Source: Balanoglossus misakiensis (lineage: Eukaryota > Hemichordata). From it: 64,000 nucleotides of DNA. The notes beneath the pieces were generated by a model that saw only the letters and a list, made by a program, of their open reading frames with translations, ran no database searches and was not told the origin of the DNA. The translations under genes and the position numbers were made by a program. Numbering within the stretch: the first letter of the stretch is position 1; each line of letters opens with the position of its first letter. Below, in pieces: positions 29,274 through 42,300 of the stretch. The stretch spans positions 3,348,001-3,412,000 of the forward strand of contig CM082576.2 of NCBI GenBank assembly GCA_040954595.2, written 5' to 3'.

Positions 29274-29659
29274 AGGGGGGGGAGAGTGTGTGTGTCAATT
29301 TGAAACGTCCATGCCCTTTGAACACAGAACAGTGAAACTAACAGGTTGTTGCCCCGAAGGCGAATTCGAAATCGCTCTTTAATGCTGTATTTGTGTATTC
29401 AAATACTCCGATAGTGATCAAACAATGGATTTAAACTGTTTTCACCGCAATATGGCGTCCGCAGCGGCTAGCACAAAATCGTTATTTCGAAATAAGTAAC
29501 ATTAGGTATTTTGGAGTCTGTCAACGCACAATACAATACCAAGTAGCTAAAATTAGATAGGGGGAACTTGTCTGACAGACATTAGGTTGTAGCATATGGA
29601 CGGTTATTCAATTAAAATTTATTAGCTTTCAAATTAATACCATTTTATTTTTTTTCTAG

Positions 29660-29743
29660 GCCTACGCCATCCGCATCGAACACATGCGAAAAGGTTGGGC
29701 CTATAATCTTCTGGCTTACTACCAATAAAAGCTTCGACTTGAG
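29660..29743 (+). other. Candidate untranslated exon upstream of FAM120B-like copy 1
   Basis: A strong pyrimidine tract ending in TAG precedes 29660, and GAG followed by GTGAGT closes it at 29743, giving an 84-base exon-like unit. It contains one short ATG frame (14 codons) and no similarity to the neighbouring proteins. It would be a 5' non-coding exon if transcription begins near 28.6 kb. This is inference from splice consensus only. Confidence 0.25.
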
Positions 29744-30304
29744 GTGAGTTAGAGCGGTTGGTGTCGTTAAAAGAATTGTGTTTAAATGAAGTTGATAGCG
29801 AAATGAAAAACGTGAGATAATTCTGGTTGGGAACAGGGTGTGTGCTGTTATTATTCGACCTCCCGTGCTGTTTAGATCGTAAGTTTACTTTCCTTGTGGA
29901 TCATAAAATCACGCGAAACTGCTATCACTCTCCAAAAATAATTTATTTTAGATGACTTTTGGGGGTTCTCAACTTAACAGCACCGATTGAAACGATCGTA
30001 TTCTGTTTGAGTTTCTAAGCTTTCGTTTATTTTTCCGGAAAACGCTCAAAATCGACTTTGATGACGAATCACCATGGAAACTGTGGCGATTTGATTTTCC
30101 ACTCCAAATAAGTGCTATTTGGCTCAATTACACAATAAGTACCGCAAGATGCATGCTGAAGTTAGCGGACGTCATGTTGGGAATAATATTTTTGGCTCAG
30201 ATGCCAGTAATATATTGGAGTTTGACATCGTTTCTGTCTGGTTTCCAACCCCCATCAACACGTGCAACATGCAGCAGCGATGAGCAGCCTCGTTTTGAAA
30301 GCTA

Positions 30305-30318
30305 AACCCGGAAGTAGA
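30305..30318 (+). promoter_or_regulatory. ETS-type promoter element of FAM120B-like copy 1
   Basis: AACCCGGAAGTAGA contains CCGGAAGT, the ETS/GABP consensus typical of TATA-less housekeeping promoters. It lies 575 bases upstream of the start codon, close to where CpG frequency drops into the CpG-poor gene body. An identical 14-mer sits 585 bases upstream of the paralogous gene. Confidence 0.5.
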
Positions 30319-30583
30319 AAAGCAGGTACCAGAATTCATGCTGCTGGCGGGAATCAAGGCAAGTGTGCATGGGTATTTGTGGTGTTTTGGATATAAAGGG
30401 GTGTTTTATAACCTGACGCCAGAACCGTTATAACTGTAAGATATTCTTAGAACAGGAATTGTTGTTGTAAATAGCACTGCGACTTGTGGGCTGTTCCAGA
30501 AGGCCCTCCTACCTATTGCATGTCGGGCAGCAATGGTGATGTAGGCCCTAAATATTAAAAGAAAATCGTATAACTGTGGGAGG

Positions 30584-30624
30584 GATGATGATGATGATGA
30601 TAGTGGTGGTGGTGGTGGTGGTGG

Positions 30625-30703
<79 letters not shown>
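30584..30703. repeat. (GAT)n trinucleotide microsatellite with a GGT block
   Basis: About 120 bases of GAT repeat interrupted by a short GGT run. It ends just before a possible splice acceptor (CTTACAG). The poly-Ser and poly-Asp frames across it are artefacts of the repeat. Confidence 0.95.
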
Positions 30704-30784
30704 CTTACAGGTTCTTGTATATTACATTGTACCATAATACCTGATCATTGATGGTACTTTCTGCCTTTTGGCACTCTCCAGGTA

Positions 30785-30878
30785 ATGGGCCATCTTGATC
30801 TCTTGAAGAAGATATGTTGAGTGGCGGACAATTCCCATGAAAAGTAAAGCTTCTTCAATCTTGAGGATCATTCCATAG
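30785..30878 (+). promoter_or_regulatory. Chain of three short upstream ORFs before FAM120B-like copy 1
   Basis: In the segment between a good acceptor (pyrimidine tract ending CTCCAG at 30780) and the main ATG at 30883 there are three short ATG frames: 30785-30820, 30814-30840 and 30837-30878. The second stop and third start overlap as ATGA. The third stop ends four bases before the main ATG. If this segment is 5' UTR, these frames would be expected to reduce initiation at the main start. That the segment is transcribed is inferred, not shown. Confidence 0.35.
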
Positions 30879-30882
30879 GAAG

Positions 30883-33800
30883 ATGGGGGTGAGAGGACTG
30901 CAAAGCTACATTGAAAAAAACTGCCCTGAGGCAATGGTTCAGGTGAACCTCCCAACAATTGGGCGCAGGTAAGGCATAATAGCTCATACTAATCTACTGA
31001 ACAGGAATTTTGGTTGCGTCTGTCTACATCATAGATATCTCATCCCGTTTAACAATTTTAAATCCCCCTTTGAATTATGGCAAGGGTGGAGACAAATATG
31101 ATGTGTATGAAGTCAGATGATCAGACCATTTCACAGAGGGAATTGTCAAATTGCTTTTTCCCAATCAAAGAAAACTTCTCCCAACTTTGAAACTTTTAGT
31201 GTGAAGGCAAGTTAAAGAATGTTGTGTATACTGACTATATCACGCTGAATGATAGTAGATCAAAAGTATTTGTCTCAGTCTCATAAAAATCCTCTTTGCC
31301 ATGGCATTTTCCAAGGTATTACCGGCAGTATGGAAGGGAAGCAGTGCTGGTAGTGGATGGAATGAGTTGCCTACGAAAACTGTACCACCCCAGAATTCCA
31401 TGGATTTTCGGAGGACAGTGGAAGGAATACCTCCAAGAGCTGGAGCAGTTTGTGATTTCTTTCCAGAGGGCCCGGATCAGATTGGTGTTTTTCTTTGACG
31501 GCAGAGTGGAAACCGACAAGAGGGCAGTTTGGGTGCAGAGGCGTTTGACGGAGCGTGAAAAAATGGCCAAAATCTTTGACTTCATCAAGCACAAGAAACG
31601 CGAACCAGACGAGTCTCTCTTCCACATCCCTGTCAATCTGTCCAGCATCACCATACAGGTGCTGAAGAGCATGGGCGTAGTGGTGTACAACAGCACAAAA
31701 GAGGCCGACTATGAAATCGCCAAGTACTGCAGTGACTTCCAGTGTCTGGGAATTCTGGGACAGGACACCGATTACATCATTTACAACATCGGGAAGTATT
31801 TCTCCAGTCAGTACCTCGACACCAGGAGTCTCATCACCGTCAGTTACTCCCAAGAAGCCCTGTGTCACAGAATTGGAATTCCCATCTTTCAGCTGCCTTT
31901 GCTAGCGTCCCTGCTCGGCAATGATTTCATACCACGTCACGATCTTGTCGATTTCCACCAAGAACTAGCTGGGGGCAGGGTTCCAGGGTTTCCGAAGCTC
32001 ATAGAACTTGTTGCGGATTATGTGGCATACTACGGCACCAGACTCTTGGATGATAGAGACTTTCGGGAGTTAGACTCGTACGTTTTCAGGGACCACTCCA
32101 AGTTTGGCCTCATTAGTAAGTCAGTGAGAAATTACTACCTGGAAGAGGAGACAGAGGTGTTGACAAACGGGGAACCTAAATCGCAGACTGTCACTCCATC
32201 TGTTCTGAGACTTGCCGAGCAACAACACGTTGAGGCCGAGAACACCGTGAGTGTGTTCAACGTGATGGTCGTGGCCGAGGTAGACTCAGGGATGTCGTTC
32301 GAAGATGAGAGCGACGCATCGCTCCCGTCGTCAGCGCTGCTGTTGAAGCCCATACGACAGAGGATGTACGGCCTGATTTTTGGGGTCGGGTCTGCGAAAA
32401 ACGATGAGCAAAGTGGCGCAGTGAGCGAGCTGACTGTGAAAGATGACAACAGTCAGGAGCTGATCGTTGGGGTGAACGCTGTCAAGGAGTGGTGTATGTA
32501 TAGGGGGAATGATTTACAACAGCCCGACATAGTGCCTGCACTACCCTTGGACAGTCTTGACGGTAAGTGCCCTTAAAAAAATTTGGCCCAAAAACACGTG
32601 TAAATCAATCTTGTTGGATTAATAAATGCTATCAGACAATACTCAGCAGGTTTTGGTAAGTACCCAAGAGCTTTTTGCATCTAATAAAAAATATTGAAAT
32701 ACAGATATTGTAGCGGGTTTCCCAAATTTTGTAATTTCACTCATGCCAGTGATCACCAGCAAAAGCAGAGCCACAAAACACTCAATGTTAAATCAGTTGT
32801 TGTCCACAGACCCTCATGTGTAACAATGCCCTGCACAGTTGGCCTGTAATACCCTGATCCTTGCCAGCACACCAGCAACTTTTTAATCTTGCGTGATAAG
32901 GTGCCATTCAATCACAAAAAGCATTCTGAAAAGAGAGATGAGGGTATCTGTTTCTATTATAATAACTGATTATGAGTGTACTTTCAGCTGTGCGTAGTTT
33001 GAAATCAAACAGGACTTTGCATGGAAAGAAATATGTTGTCTTGCATTATCATTCTTCTTTGTCAGTAAATGATGAAAATCACATTACCGGTATATGTAGA
33101 AAAGACAAGACACTGTCTCTACTGGTCCAAGATCTGAACCAGAGACAGTCACTTGTCTCTCCTACATGTACAGTGGATTTCAGTGTGTGATATTAAGCCA
33201 ATTTGCAAATAAGGATGCTTTTGAACTTTGATGCAGTACTTGCTTGTTACGAAAGTCTCAACAGAACCAACTTGATGCCAAATATACAGTATGCTCTGTA
33301 TTGTGATAATCCTCTAAACTCTGTTGTTTAATATTTGCATTTGAAATGGCAATTAATGCAAATTATAGAACAAAATAAGCCTTTCATCCACGCCGGCCAG
33401 AAGTAAGCTGAAAACAAAAGAAACAGTTTGGAGGATTGTCTCGTTCTGAGGAAAGCATCTGGCCTGTGTAGACAAAACAATAAGACCCTTACAGGGAAAG
33501 TAATGATTCTTCTTAAAGTCTAAAAGGCATTTGAGGAAGATTTGATTAAAAAGCTTGACTGAATTCCCTGAAAGGCAAAAAGGAGGAAGCCAAGACGACA
33601 TAAATGTGTTGCAGTTGCATTCTATGTCTCTGGGCAGCACCATTAACCAGCGTGCCACGCCTGCATTGTCTCAGAGTCCTAATTTGCAAGTTAGAACCTC
33701 TTTGTTGTCAAGATTTTGAAAAGAAGAGCAGACAATGGATTATCTGGTCCTCATCTTACTCTGGAACATCTGCGACAACATTAATGATGGCACCCTCTTT

Positions 33801-36800
33801 TCTTGCCACGATACCTCCCCCTCCCCGCCAAAAACACAAACAAAACTTTTGCCTGTTATTAATATCTAATGTGCCAGGTGTTACAACTTTGCTTTTGTTT
33901 TGTGATTAATTAATGGAGTAAACTGTTTTGTTGTTAAAAGTATACATTGTTAGTCTGAAGGTATTCTGATCTACATACTGGTATAATAGAGAAAATGTCC
34001 ATAAATTTGTAATTTCACAAAAGTATCCAATTTCAAATGCATCCCTTTACAGTTTCGGCAGCTTCTGTTATCAGACGTCTCATGATTATGGTTTATGTGA
34101 CTTGTAAAAAAGAAAAGGCCAACAAGTGCGCTGGTGCCTGCACTCCATAGAATGCTGCAACCTGGTGCATCTTTTGAAAAACTTTCAAATTGTAATTTAC
34201 ACACACAAGTGAGCGGACAATTGTTCGGATGTGGACAAGCGTACGGACGGATGAGGCAGCAACAACACAATTTATGTCACAGCTGTAGTTGCTCCGGTGT
34301 CAGTCTGCGGTCTGCAGACAAGCACGGTTTCATCCCGCATGGTGTGGGTTTTGTGTCCGTGTCAGCCCTCTTGTGTAGAGTGCAACAGTTAATTGAATGT
34401 GATGGATTACTTTCACTCTGGTAAAACTTGCTCTATTGCAACATTGACAGGGTGAGAAAACTGGCAGCGATGAACGACAATTCAGCCTGGTTCAACATGT
34501 ACCAATGTTGATCAAATGGTAGCACACTGTCCCTGACGCTATTTTTTGGGTGTACGTATAGTACATGTATGATGTAGGAACAGAGGAAGAAGGTCTTCTG
34601 CACTTTGTTCACACTTTCTTTGATGGAAAGTGTCAAGTGCATCAGGCAGCAGGTGTTACTAGTATAATAACCATCTCTGTGAAACTGATTTATTAAAGAA
34701 TTTAATCTGTTTTGTTTCGTGTGGGCTAGAGCGTCTGACACCAGAAGATTCCCATCTGTAATCTCAGAGTGTGCGAATTACTGTCAACAAATTGATATTG
34801 TCTTCAAAACACTGGGTCACAACTGCCAATTTCATGAAGCAGCGGTCGATCGGTCATTGTGAAATGTCAAGAGGCCAATTTTGCCGGCTGCTCCAGGGTT
34901 TTCCAACGGCGCTCATAAGTCGCTTGAAGATACAAGGAGATATGGAAGTGATCATCCCTGATATCAATGATGTGGATTGCAGTCATCCGTGACAACTTCA
35001 TATCCTTTGAAGAAATGCGCCGTGAATATGGTTCAGCTGATTCAATTTCAACTTCAGCAGTGCTTGATACACACAAGTCACTTGGTGCACGACCATATCG
35101 CTTCATTTCTAGGTAGTCTCAGACTCTCAAATAAAGAGAAAGTGGAGCTCTAGCTAATAACAGATTTTCACTAATTTGGCCTTGCAATAATAAAGAGTTT
35201 GTCACCAAATGGTCATTACAACTTGGACACATCATTTTAACCATGCAAGTATGGGTATTAGTAAAATAAGAGGTGATTGTTTTTTGTTTTTTTTTGCACT
35301 TTCTATCCTGCTATACCTTAGGTAGAACACCCACCCTGGATTATTTGTGGTTGCAAGAGGGTGCCCAGGTTGAGGAAGACAGACTTAGAGCATACCTTGC
35401 CTGCATGGACTGCACCATCTCCATAGCGACAATAAGGAAGATTCCACCAGAGCTTGTTGTGCCATGCACCATTTTCCACTATTTCATCAAACATCTGGAG
35501 GAGACTGTCTTCACTGTTGTTGAACTGAAGGCCTTCCTGGCAGTTAGCGTATGTGTGGCACACTATGATGCAGACAGACTCTACAACTTAGAGGTGAGAG
35601 TTCATGATCGACACAGTGGTGTTCTTCTGGGAGAGATGTTATTTTTCACCGCAATATTGTTGAACTCGGTTGATAATCTTGTTCTTATAAAACTATTTTG
35701 TTTTTCTGTCTTATGTCAATCATCTCGTCATTATGATGTTAGGTTATGAACATATATCATACTTTATTTGAAAATAAGATTTTGTTTCCCTGGACAGTAA
35801 AATGACTTTGCCAATAAATAATTTTTGTAAGCAGTTTGGATTATAGCGATGTGCCTATAACTAACCATAAAACTCTGTGCTGTCATACAGCAAATGATCT
35901 GTAGTGTACCATTTGTTGCATGGAGCCATAACCCTGACTTGAAATCAGGTGGAAAATGCATCATTTTGCTACTTGTATGAAGAAAAGAAATGTATAGTAA
36001 AGGCTAAATATTGTGCGAACATCTAAATTGCAGATGTTGCCTGTTAGCTTTTTGTACGAAAAACATTGACCAGTTCAACAGATGACACAAGCATAACATT
36101 TTTGAGGGGATTAAAATTGGATGCAGCTGTATCAATCTGCCAGACAAATAGTACACCCTCTCGTTTCAGTATCTGCATTAGCTCACTTCATACTAAAATT
36201 TCAGGTAGCTCTGTACTGGTACTGATGACCCTTTGGTAACCTCTGACCTCGTGGTAATCTATGACCCATAGAATGAGTATTCTCAGTATCTTTTGTGGCC
36301 GGTTATTTCAGTCCTTACTGCTGTCCTTAATTGCTAAACTCATGCAAGCTCTTTAAATGTAATTCGTGGCAACCCCACTTTGCAATGAAAACAACATCTG
36401 TTTATCTGCCTGCATATAAGTATTACACCAATAGAAATTATTTTTAGCACCCTTTGGAATGCAACATTTGCCATTTTTTCTGACGAGAAGGTAGATTGCC
36501 TGGTACCTACCATGACTGGTTTTTCAAAAGACAAATTTTGCACAAACAAAGCTGTTTCAATGCAGTTCCTTTGAATGACATATGAAGAATGCTATTTACA
36601 CCATCAAATTGGATCATTTTCCAGCTGAAGTTTTTGTTTCTTGGCAACCGCAATCAGATGTTGCATGTTTTCTATAAAAAGGGGTCAGGATTTTAGCAAT
36701 AGCTCTTGGCATACCAAAGATACTGAAAAGGATATTGTCAGTAACTGATCTGTCTCATGAAGGATTAATCTCCGATGTCATATTTGACTTATATAAGCTT

Positions 36801-38675
36801 GGTATGAGTGGTAAAAAGTCTGAGTTATGTTATGAAGCTGTGTGAATCTTATGGGGGATTATATCTGTATCTGTCTGTGTGTCCATGTGGTGGGGTTCCC
36901 ACAATGCTGTGCAAACCAAAAACCTGTATCAGCTGGGGTCACTGATAGGGCATTCAAGTCACACTGCCCTGATTATCCCATGTGAATGGTGTACAGTTCC
37001 TCTGTGCTGTCAATTAGATTTTGATTGCAGTTGATGTTGTTTGCAAGTAGCTGCTGCTGTTTTTTTGGCTAGGGATATAAATACCATTCAAACATGTCCC
37101 GGAATTTGGAAGAGTGGAAAAAAGCATTGTCTCCAGAAATGAGATAGTATTCTTTCAAAGTGGTATTCCTATTTTGAATAAAAAAACATTGAGACCATCG
37201 TCCTTCCATCTTGTGCCATATTCATATTACATTTTGCCATCTTTCAACGCAGTACACTGCTTATGCATTCTTGTAATTCTTCCAGACATACCTCACAGAC
37301 AACCCTTCGCAGAGGTCACGTGTGTCTGGTGTAGTTTCCTCCAACATGTCGATAACATGTGTGTATGTGTCTCATGTGATCTGGACACCAGCCATCTTAC
37401 AACTTCCAGTTGGCAAAACGATAAACATCCCTGTGTCATACCCACTGTGATGTCTTCCATTTCGATTTGTGTTTATTGCTGAGAGAGATCTCATACCACC
37501 ACTAGTAGTAATTCTGAACTCTTGTGGTCGAGTGATTGCTTTTCCAGTGTATGTACACTGGAAAAAGCTGTCTGTAATTTCACAAGGGATCTGTATAGTG
37601 TCAGTCATTTGATTCGGCAAACGGAATGAAACCCAGAAACTTCCGACAGTGAGTAACCAGAGGTCTTCAACATTCATAACTGCCATATTTCAGGGTTGAG
37701 AGTTTATTTTGACTGTGCATATTCCAGTGCTTATATAATGGCAACCAATTCGAAATATGAGACTCTGGTCGATGTACTTTTGCAAAGTTGGTTTTTGAGT
37801 TGTTGAAAGATATATCACCCAGTAAGTATAAAACAATAGCATGTTGACAGATTAATTTTTCCTCAATTATTAATGAAATTTAGTCATTAGACTACTTCTC
37901 AGTTCTAACTGAAGTCATGTGGGCAGAAGGAATACATTAATAATTGATAGCACCACTGATCAGATTTTAATTATTGATTCAAGTGTCTAATTTTAAAGTG
38001 GCCGTAATTACCATATGGCTGCTAATTCCCAAATGTAAATGAAATTGTCAATTTCTATATTGCAAACAGATCAGCAATAATTACATTGTTATTGTAAATG
38101 AATGGCATTGTTATTGTAAATGCAATCAGCGGCCTTGAACTTGATATTGAATGGACAATCATTCTTGATTGCTTGATTGTTCCAAGAAGAATATAATAAC
38201 AGATGTCAGGGGAAAAAATGGATGTCCCTGAACTCAACCGTTGAATGGCAGAATTGACAGTGGGTCTCTCCTTTTCATTTCCTGCCAGGTGTCTTCAGTG
38301 AACGCTAAGGCCATTCACTTTGCCACGGTGTACATGCGCTGTGTCAGGATCGCGTTGACAGTCAACTGTGCCTGCGGCAAGCCCATTGATGCAGAGGATG
38401 TGTTGCCATGGAAATATTTTGATGGGAAACTGTTCCATGAGAAGTACATCGCCGCTCAACAAGGCGCCAGTGATTCTTTCCTGTGTGATAGAATTGTAAG
38501 TGTCGATCGGTTCACTAAATTTGCACTAAAAATCTTCATTAATACATGTATATTATTTTATCATGTGTTCTCAATTATCATCCAATTTCAGCCCAGAACA
38601 ACCGAGCTATTCCACACGTTACAGCAGTTTGTTGTCGAAGGAACAAGACTGGAAAGTAGCGCTAGCAGCCAATGA
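30883..38675 (+). CDS. FAM120B-like: FAM120B-like protein, copy 1 (XPG/FEN1-fold coactivator homolog), 631 aa
   Basis: Five coding exons: 30883-30968, 31316-32562, 35322-35593, 38289-38495 and 38592-38675. Every join has GT-AG borders and keeps frame. The start MGVRGLQSYIEKNCP matches the family N-terminus, and its ATG has A at -3 and G at +4. Residues 1 to about 290 form the XPG-N/PIN-like domain. Acidic residues stand at the FEN1 metal positions (D43, D90, E158, D160, D179, D181, D232), and GGQWKEY and SLLGNDF are visible. The conserved C-terminal block includes RQRMYGL, VKEWCMY, GRTPTLDYLWL and WKYFDGKLFH. The vertebrate homolog FAM120B is known as a constitutive PPAR-gamma coactivator. 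Nuclease activity has not been established for the family to my knowledge. This copy is shorter than vertebrate FAM120B (about 900 aa) and lacks a long repeat or low-complexity insert. An intron at codon 29 is absent from copy 2. Family assignment is firm; the molecular role here is inferred. Confidence 0.93.
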
Positions 38676-39311
38676 AACATGGCCAACCTGACAAGTCCAA
38701 TTGCCAAGTTCAACTTCAGTATATCACTTTTCACATTCACAAGATGATCAGTCAGCAAGTCCTGTTTAGAGTCGAAAACTGGTTCATGAAGAAATGCAAA
38801 ATACCTGAAATTGTTTGTCACAGTCATATATATTTTTTTCAAGCTGTGTGGCTGTTTTTAAAATTCCTATTCCAGCAGACATATGCTGTATATTTCCCTC
38901 TTTACATGTTGAGATTGACGGTAATCCCATACAACTGGTGTACGCTCAGGCTGTGCTTTTTGTGGTGGTGTAAATTTATGGTTGGAATTTTTTTGTAAAA
39001 TTTATGGTGATCCCAATACCAACCATTGTGTCATAGGCACCGTTGCTATGCTATTAGACCACTGTGTCAGAGGATGCCATGTGCATTTCATGAGGTTAAA
39101 AAATCTGTGGCTATACCTACACTGTCATTATTCTCATTCTATAACTTTTGACAACTAGAATAGTGTTTTCTTGTGTGTGATTTGTCCAGTTTTCATGTAT
39201 TTTTGGTTGGTTTCTTATGAGTACTATGAGTAGTTTAGAACCTCTGTAGAGGCAGTGAAGATGAGCATTTGACCCAAGTGATATTTACAGAATACAGGTA
39301 TAAACATCTCT

Positions 39312-39331
39312 CCCCCCCCCCCCCCCCCCCC
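39312..39331. repeat. Poly-C run
   Basis: Twenty consecutive C residues followed by G and five more C, within TCTC-rich sequence. Such a run is prone to sequencing-length error. Confidence 0.95.
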
Positions 39332-42300
39332 GCCCCCATGTTCCAATGCTAGATCCTGTCACAGACCACTGACAATCATGGCCAACTGGGTAGCAACGAT
39401 GTCACTTGCGCGACTCTTTCTTGCAGTCGTCACATTTTTTGCAAAATGTCCCGTCCTTGCTTTCCCTCACCCTTACCCTTGCATCTAAGCTACAGCCATC
39501 AATTTTCCAAACACCGACTCTTTCACCCAGTTTCCTATAAAAAAAACTGCGACAATAGAGTGGAAACAACTTGTGGCAGTGAAAAGGGTTGCCAGGGTTA
39601 TCGCTGCTGTAAAAATGACCCCAACAACAGCCATAGCCCCAGGGGCTGACCTAGACAAGGACTTTTTCCCTGCTTCTCTTTTCCGCTACCAGCAGCTGGC
39701 CTGGGGGATATTATGGGGTCCTTTCAAGTACACTGCACAGACTTTATATACTCTCTTTATGAACATAGAAACAGATTTTGTGATATATTACACAAATTGA
39801 AAAATAGTGCTTGTCTTGTGATATATTCTGTGACAATTTTGGTCTCTAAGTTCAAAGTTCCTCATGAAGTCTTCTAATTCATGGGCAATAGTCCGACTTC
39901 TTTTTGTATATGTACCCATTTCATTGTAGTAACACTTACTTTTTTAACTACCAAACTCACAAAACTCGTAAATTAAAGTGTGAGAGTATTTTTTTAACAT
40001 GAAGACTATTGTGTCACGTTTCTGTTGTAGCTTTCTGTTTTAGAGTGATATTTTTATTCTGGTGTGAAAATTATGATGCTGCAATTCCTCGGAAAGGTGA
40101 CCACCAGTGTGTTCAACATTCACTGGTTATTCACCTTTGCATTTGCCCGACATAAAAGAGACACCCTTGAAGAACTTCAACTTCTGTCGTCTGACCTCAG
40201 AGTTAGACAGATTGGCGCTCCACCCATCCGACTCTCATTGCACAAGACAAGCCTCCGTCGCACGTGGGTGATTTTTATAGACTGACTACTCGATGTGACC
40301 TTGTACTTGGTCATTAATGACTCTTCCATTATGAACTCCTGTTATGAATTCCGTTGTTCCCCCAACAATAACAGAGGAAACGATGTATTGGCTAATGTGT
40401 TGGTCTAGATAGAACCCTCTCCCAGAAAATGGAGTCTGTGAAGTGTGCATAAATTGGTGGTGTATGTATGTATGACTTGGTTCGTGTTCTTGCATTGTGT
40501 GTGGCTAACTCTCGCTGTCGTGAATGTCATTCATGTGTTGGCTGTATATTCAAAGAAGAGAAAAGTTCTGGATGGAACTGTCATTTTTCCTTTGCAGCTG
40601 TCTCTGTCACACACGGACGTCTGTAGATGTAGACGCTTTTTGCTCTTGTGAACGCTTCCCCTCGCTGAAAGATTGTAAAAGAAAATGTTGGAAATCTGCA
40701 AGTTCATTCACAAAATGTTTTGCACGCCCTGGAGTCTGTTGCTGTAGCCGAGATGAAAGAACACTTGTCCTTCCGTTGTTAGTCCCTTTTCCTGGACCAG
40801 TTCTGTGCCATTGTGTCGAGACAGCGGTGAATTTTGTGGCTCCATATAGTGTAGAAAACTTCAGCCCTGAATTTATAGAGTTTTTTTTGTTTATAAAACT
40901 TTTAAATCCAAAGGGTATGTTGGTGCATTACATATATGATATGCTACCATTTTGATATAAAGTGATGATTATTAACAGGGGGCGATGTTGTCTGAATCCG
41001 TGAAAGTGACTCAAAGAGTTCGAAATGTCAAAGTAACCAAATGATGGGTACGGTTGTTTCATCCAGGATTTAATATGTGACCCTGGTAACGTTGACATAG
41101 TGTGCTGCAAGGTTCGTAAGAGAGGTGAAAATGAGTTCGGAGCAGTATCGTTGGATAAGAAAAGACCACGCAGAATACATGTAACTGTCCGCATTAGAGC
41201 ATGTCCGACATACGCTGTCACAGCAGAGAATGCTCTGACGCACATGCGGGCGGAAAGCCAGTCATTCAGAACAGTATATTGGGGTTATGATCGGTCAAAT
41301 TTACGGTACAGTATTCCATCTGGATTCAAGAATATTTCATGCTTTATCTGAACAGTGCTGCATGCTTTTGCCGGAAAAAAATACAATTGCATGTGCCACC
41401 GCACCAAAAGTCGAGAGCTGATCATCCAACACAAACAGGTGGTCATTCCAACCAACCAAAGAGCCAACATTCAGTTATTTGATGAACTTTGGCAACAGTA
41501 AGCCAAAAAGTACGTGGATGTAAGTTTTCACGATGAACATCCCCTGTATCGGAAAGTGTGTTATCATTTATCTCATGCTACTCCATCGAAATCACTTTCA
41601 AGTCTTTGGCGGGAAATTCAGAAAGGACAAAGTAGATTTATAGTCTTGTTCGTGGCGAGGGTGACGACACTTAACAAAAACGTCCGCCAGCATTCATGTC
41701 CTTGGGGATCTGGCACGTGTCATCCTTTTGGTCAGCGGATGCCATCATGGGTTGATTATACAAAACCGAAACAAATACTTTGCCTGTACAGTTATTTCAT
41801 TAGCATTTTAAAACAACGGATTGAATGAAATTCTTTATAAACCACTGAACAAAAATGCTTCTTGTCCAAAAAAGGGCGTCCACCCCTCTCCGACCCCGAC
41901 AAAGACATTCGACACATCCAGCTCACGGCAAATAAACAAGGTTGCTGGGGAAATTTATACATTTGTTAAAAATTTTGCACGGCCAACAAGGTCTAGGGCG
42001 CGAGACTCTGGTTCCCTTTCATTCCTTTTCAATGCAAGTTGACATGAGCGATCTGACATTCTGTAGTAATGGCAAACTGGCGCCTTCATCTTGTAGGTAA
42101 ACCCTATCTATCTTTGTCTTTCTTTATCTTTTTTTCACTCTATTGTTGCATGATCCAGACTTTTGAATTGCTTTCTTGACGTTGTTGGCGAGTTTCATTA
42201 TTCGTTTCCCCAACCCCAATTCAATTAGTTGACGCTGACCAATTAAAGTCGTTCGTCATTAGCAAGCGGTGAACAATACCAGGTCTTCGGCTGAAGTTGG

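Noticed and set aside
30406-30735. Poly-Ser frame on the minus strand
   Set aside because: Translation of the GAT trinucleotide repeat.
31301-31498. ATG at 31301 as the start of FAM120B-like copy 1, or the alternative open frame beginning at 31296
   Set aside because: The family N-terminus MGVRGLQ is encoded by a separate exon at 30883-30968, which joins in frame at 31316. The upstream codons at 31296-31315 are intron.
37372-37686. Minus-strand frame of 104 codons inside an intron of FAM120B-like copy 1, with fairly protein-like composition
   Set aside because: No recognised domain, no splice partners and a length common by chance. It could be a nested gene only if a minus-strand transcript is found.
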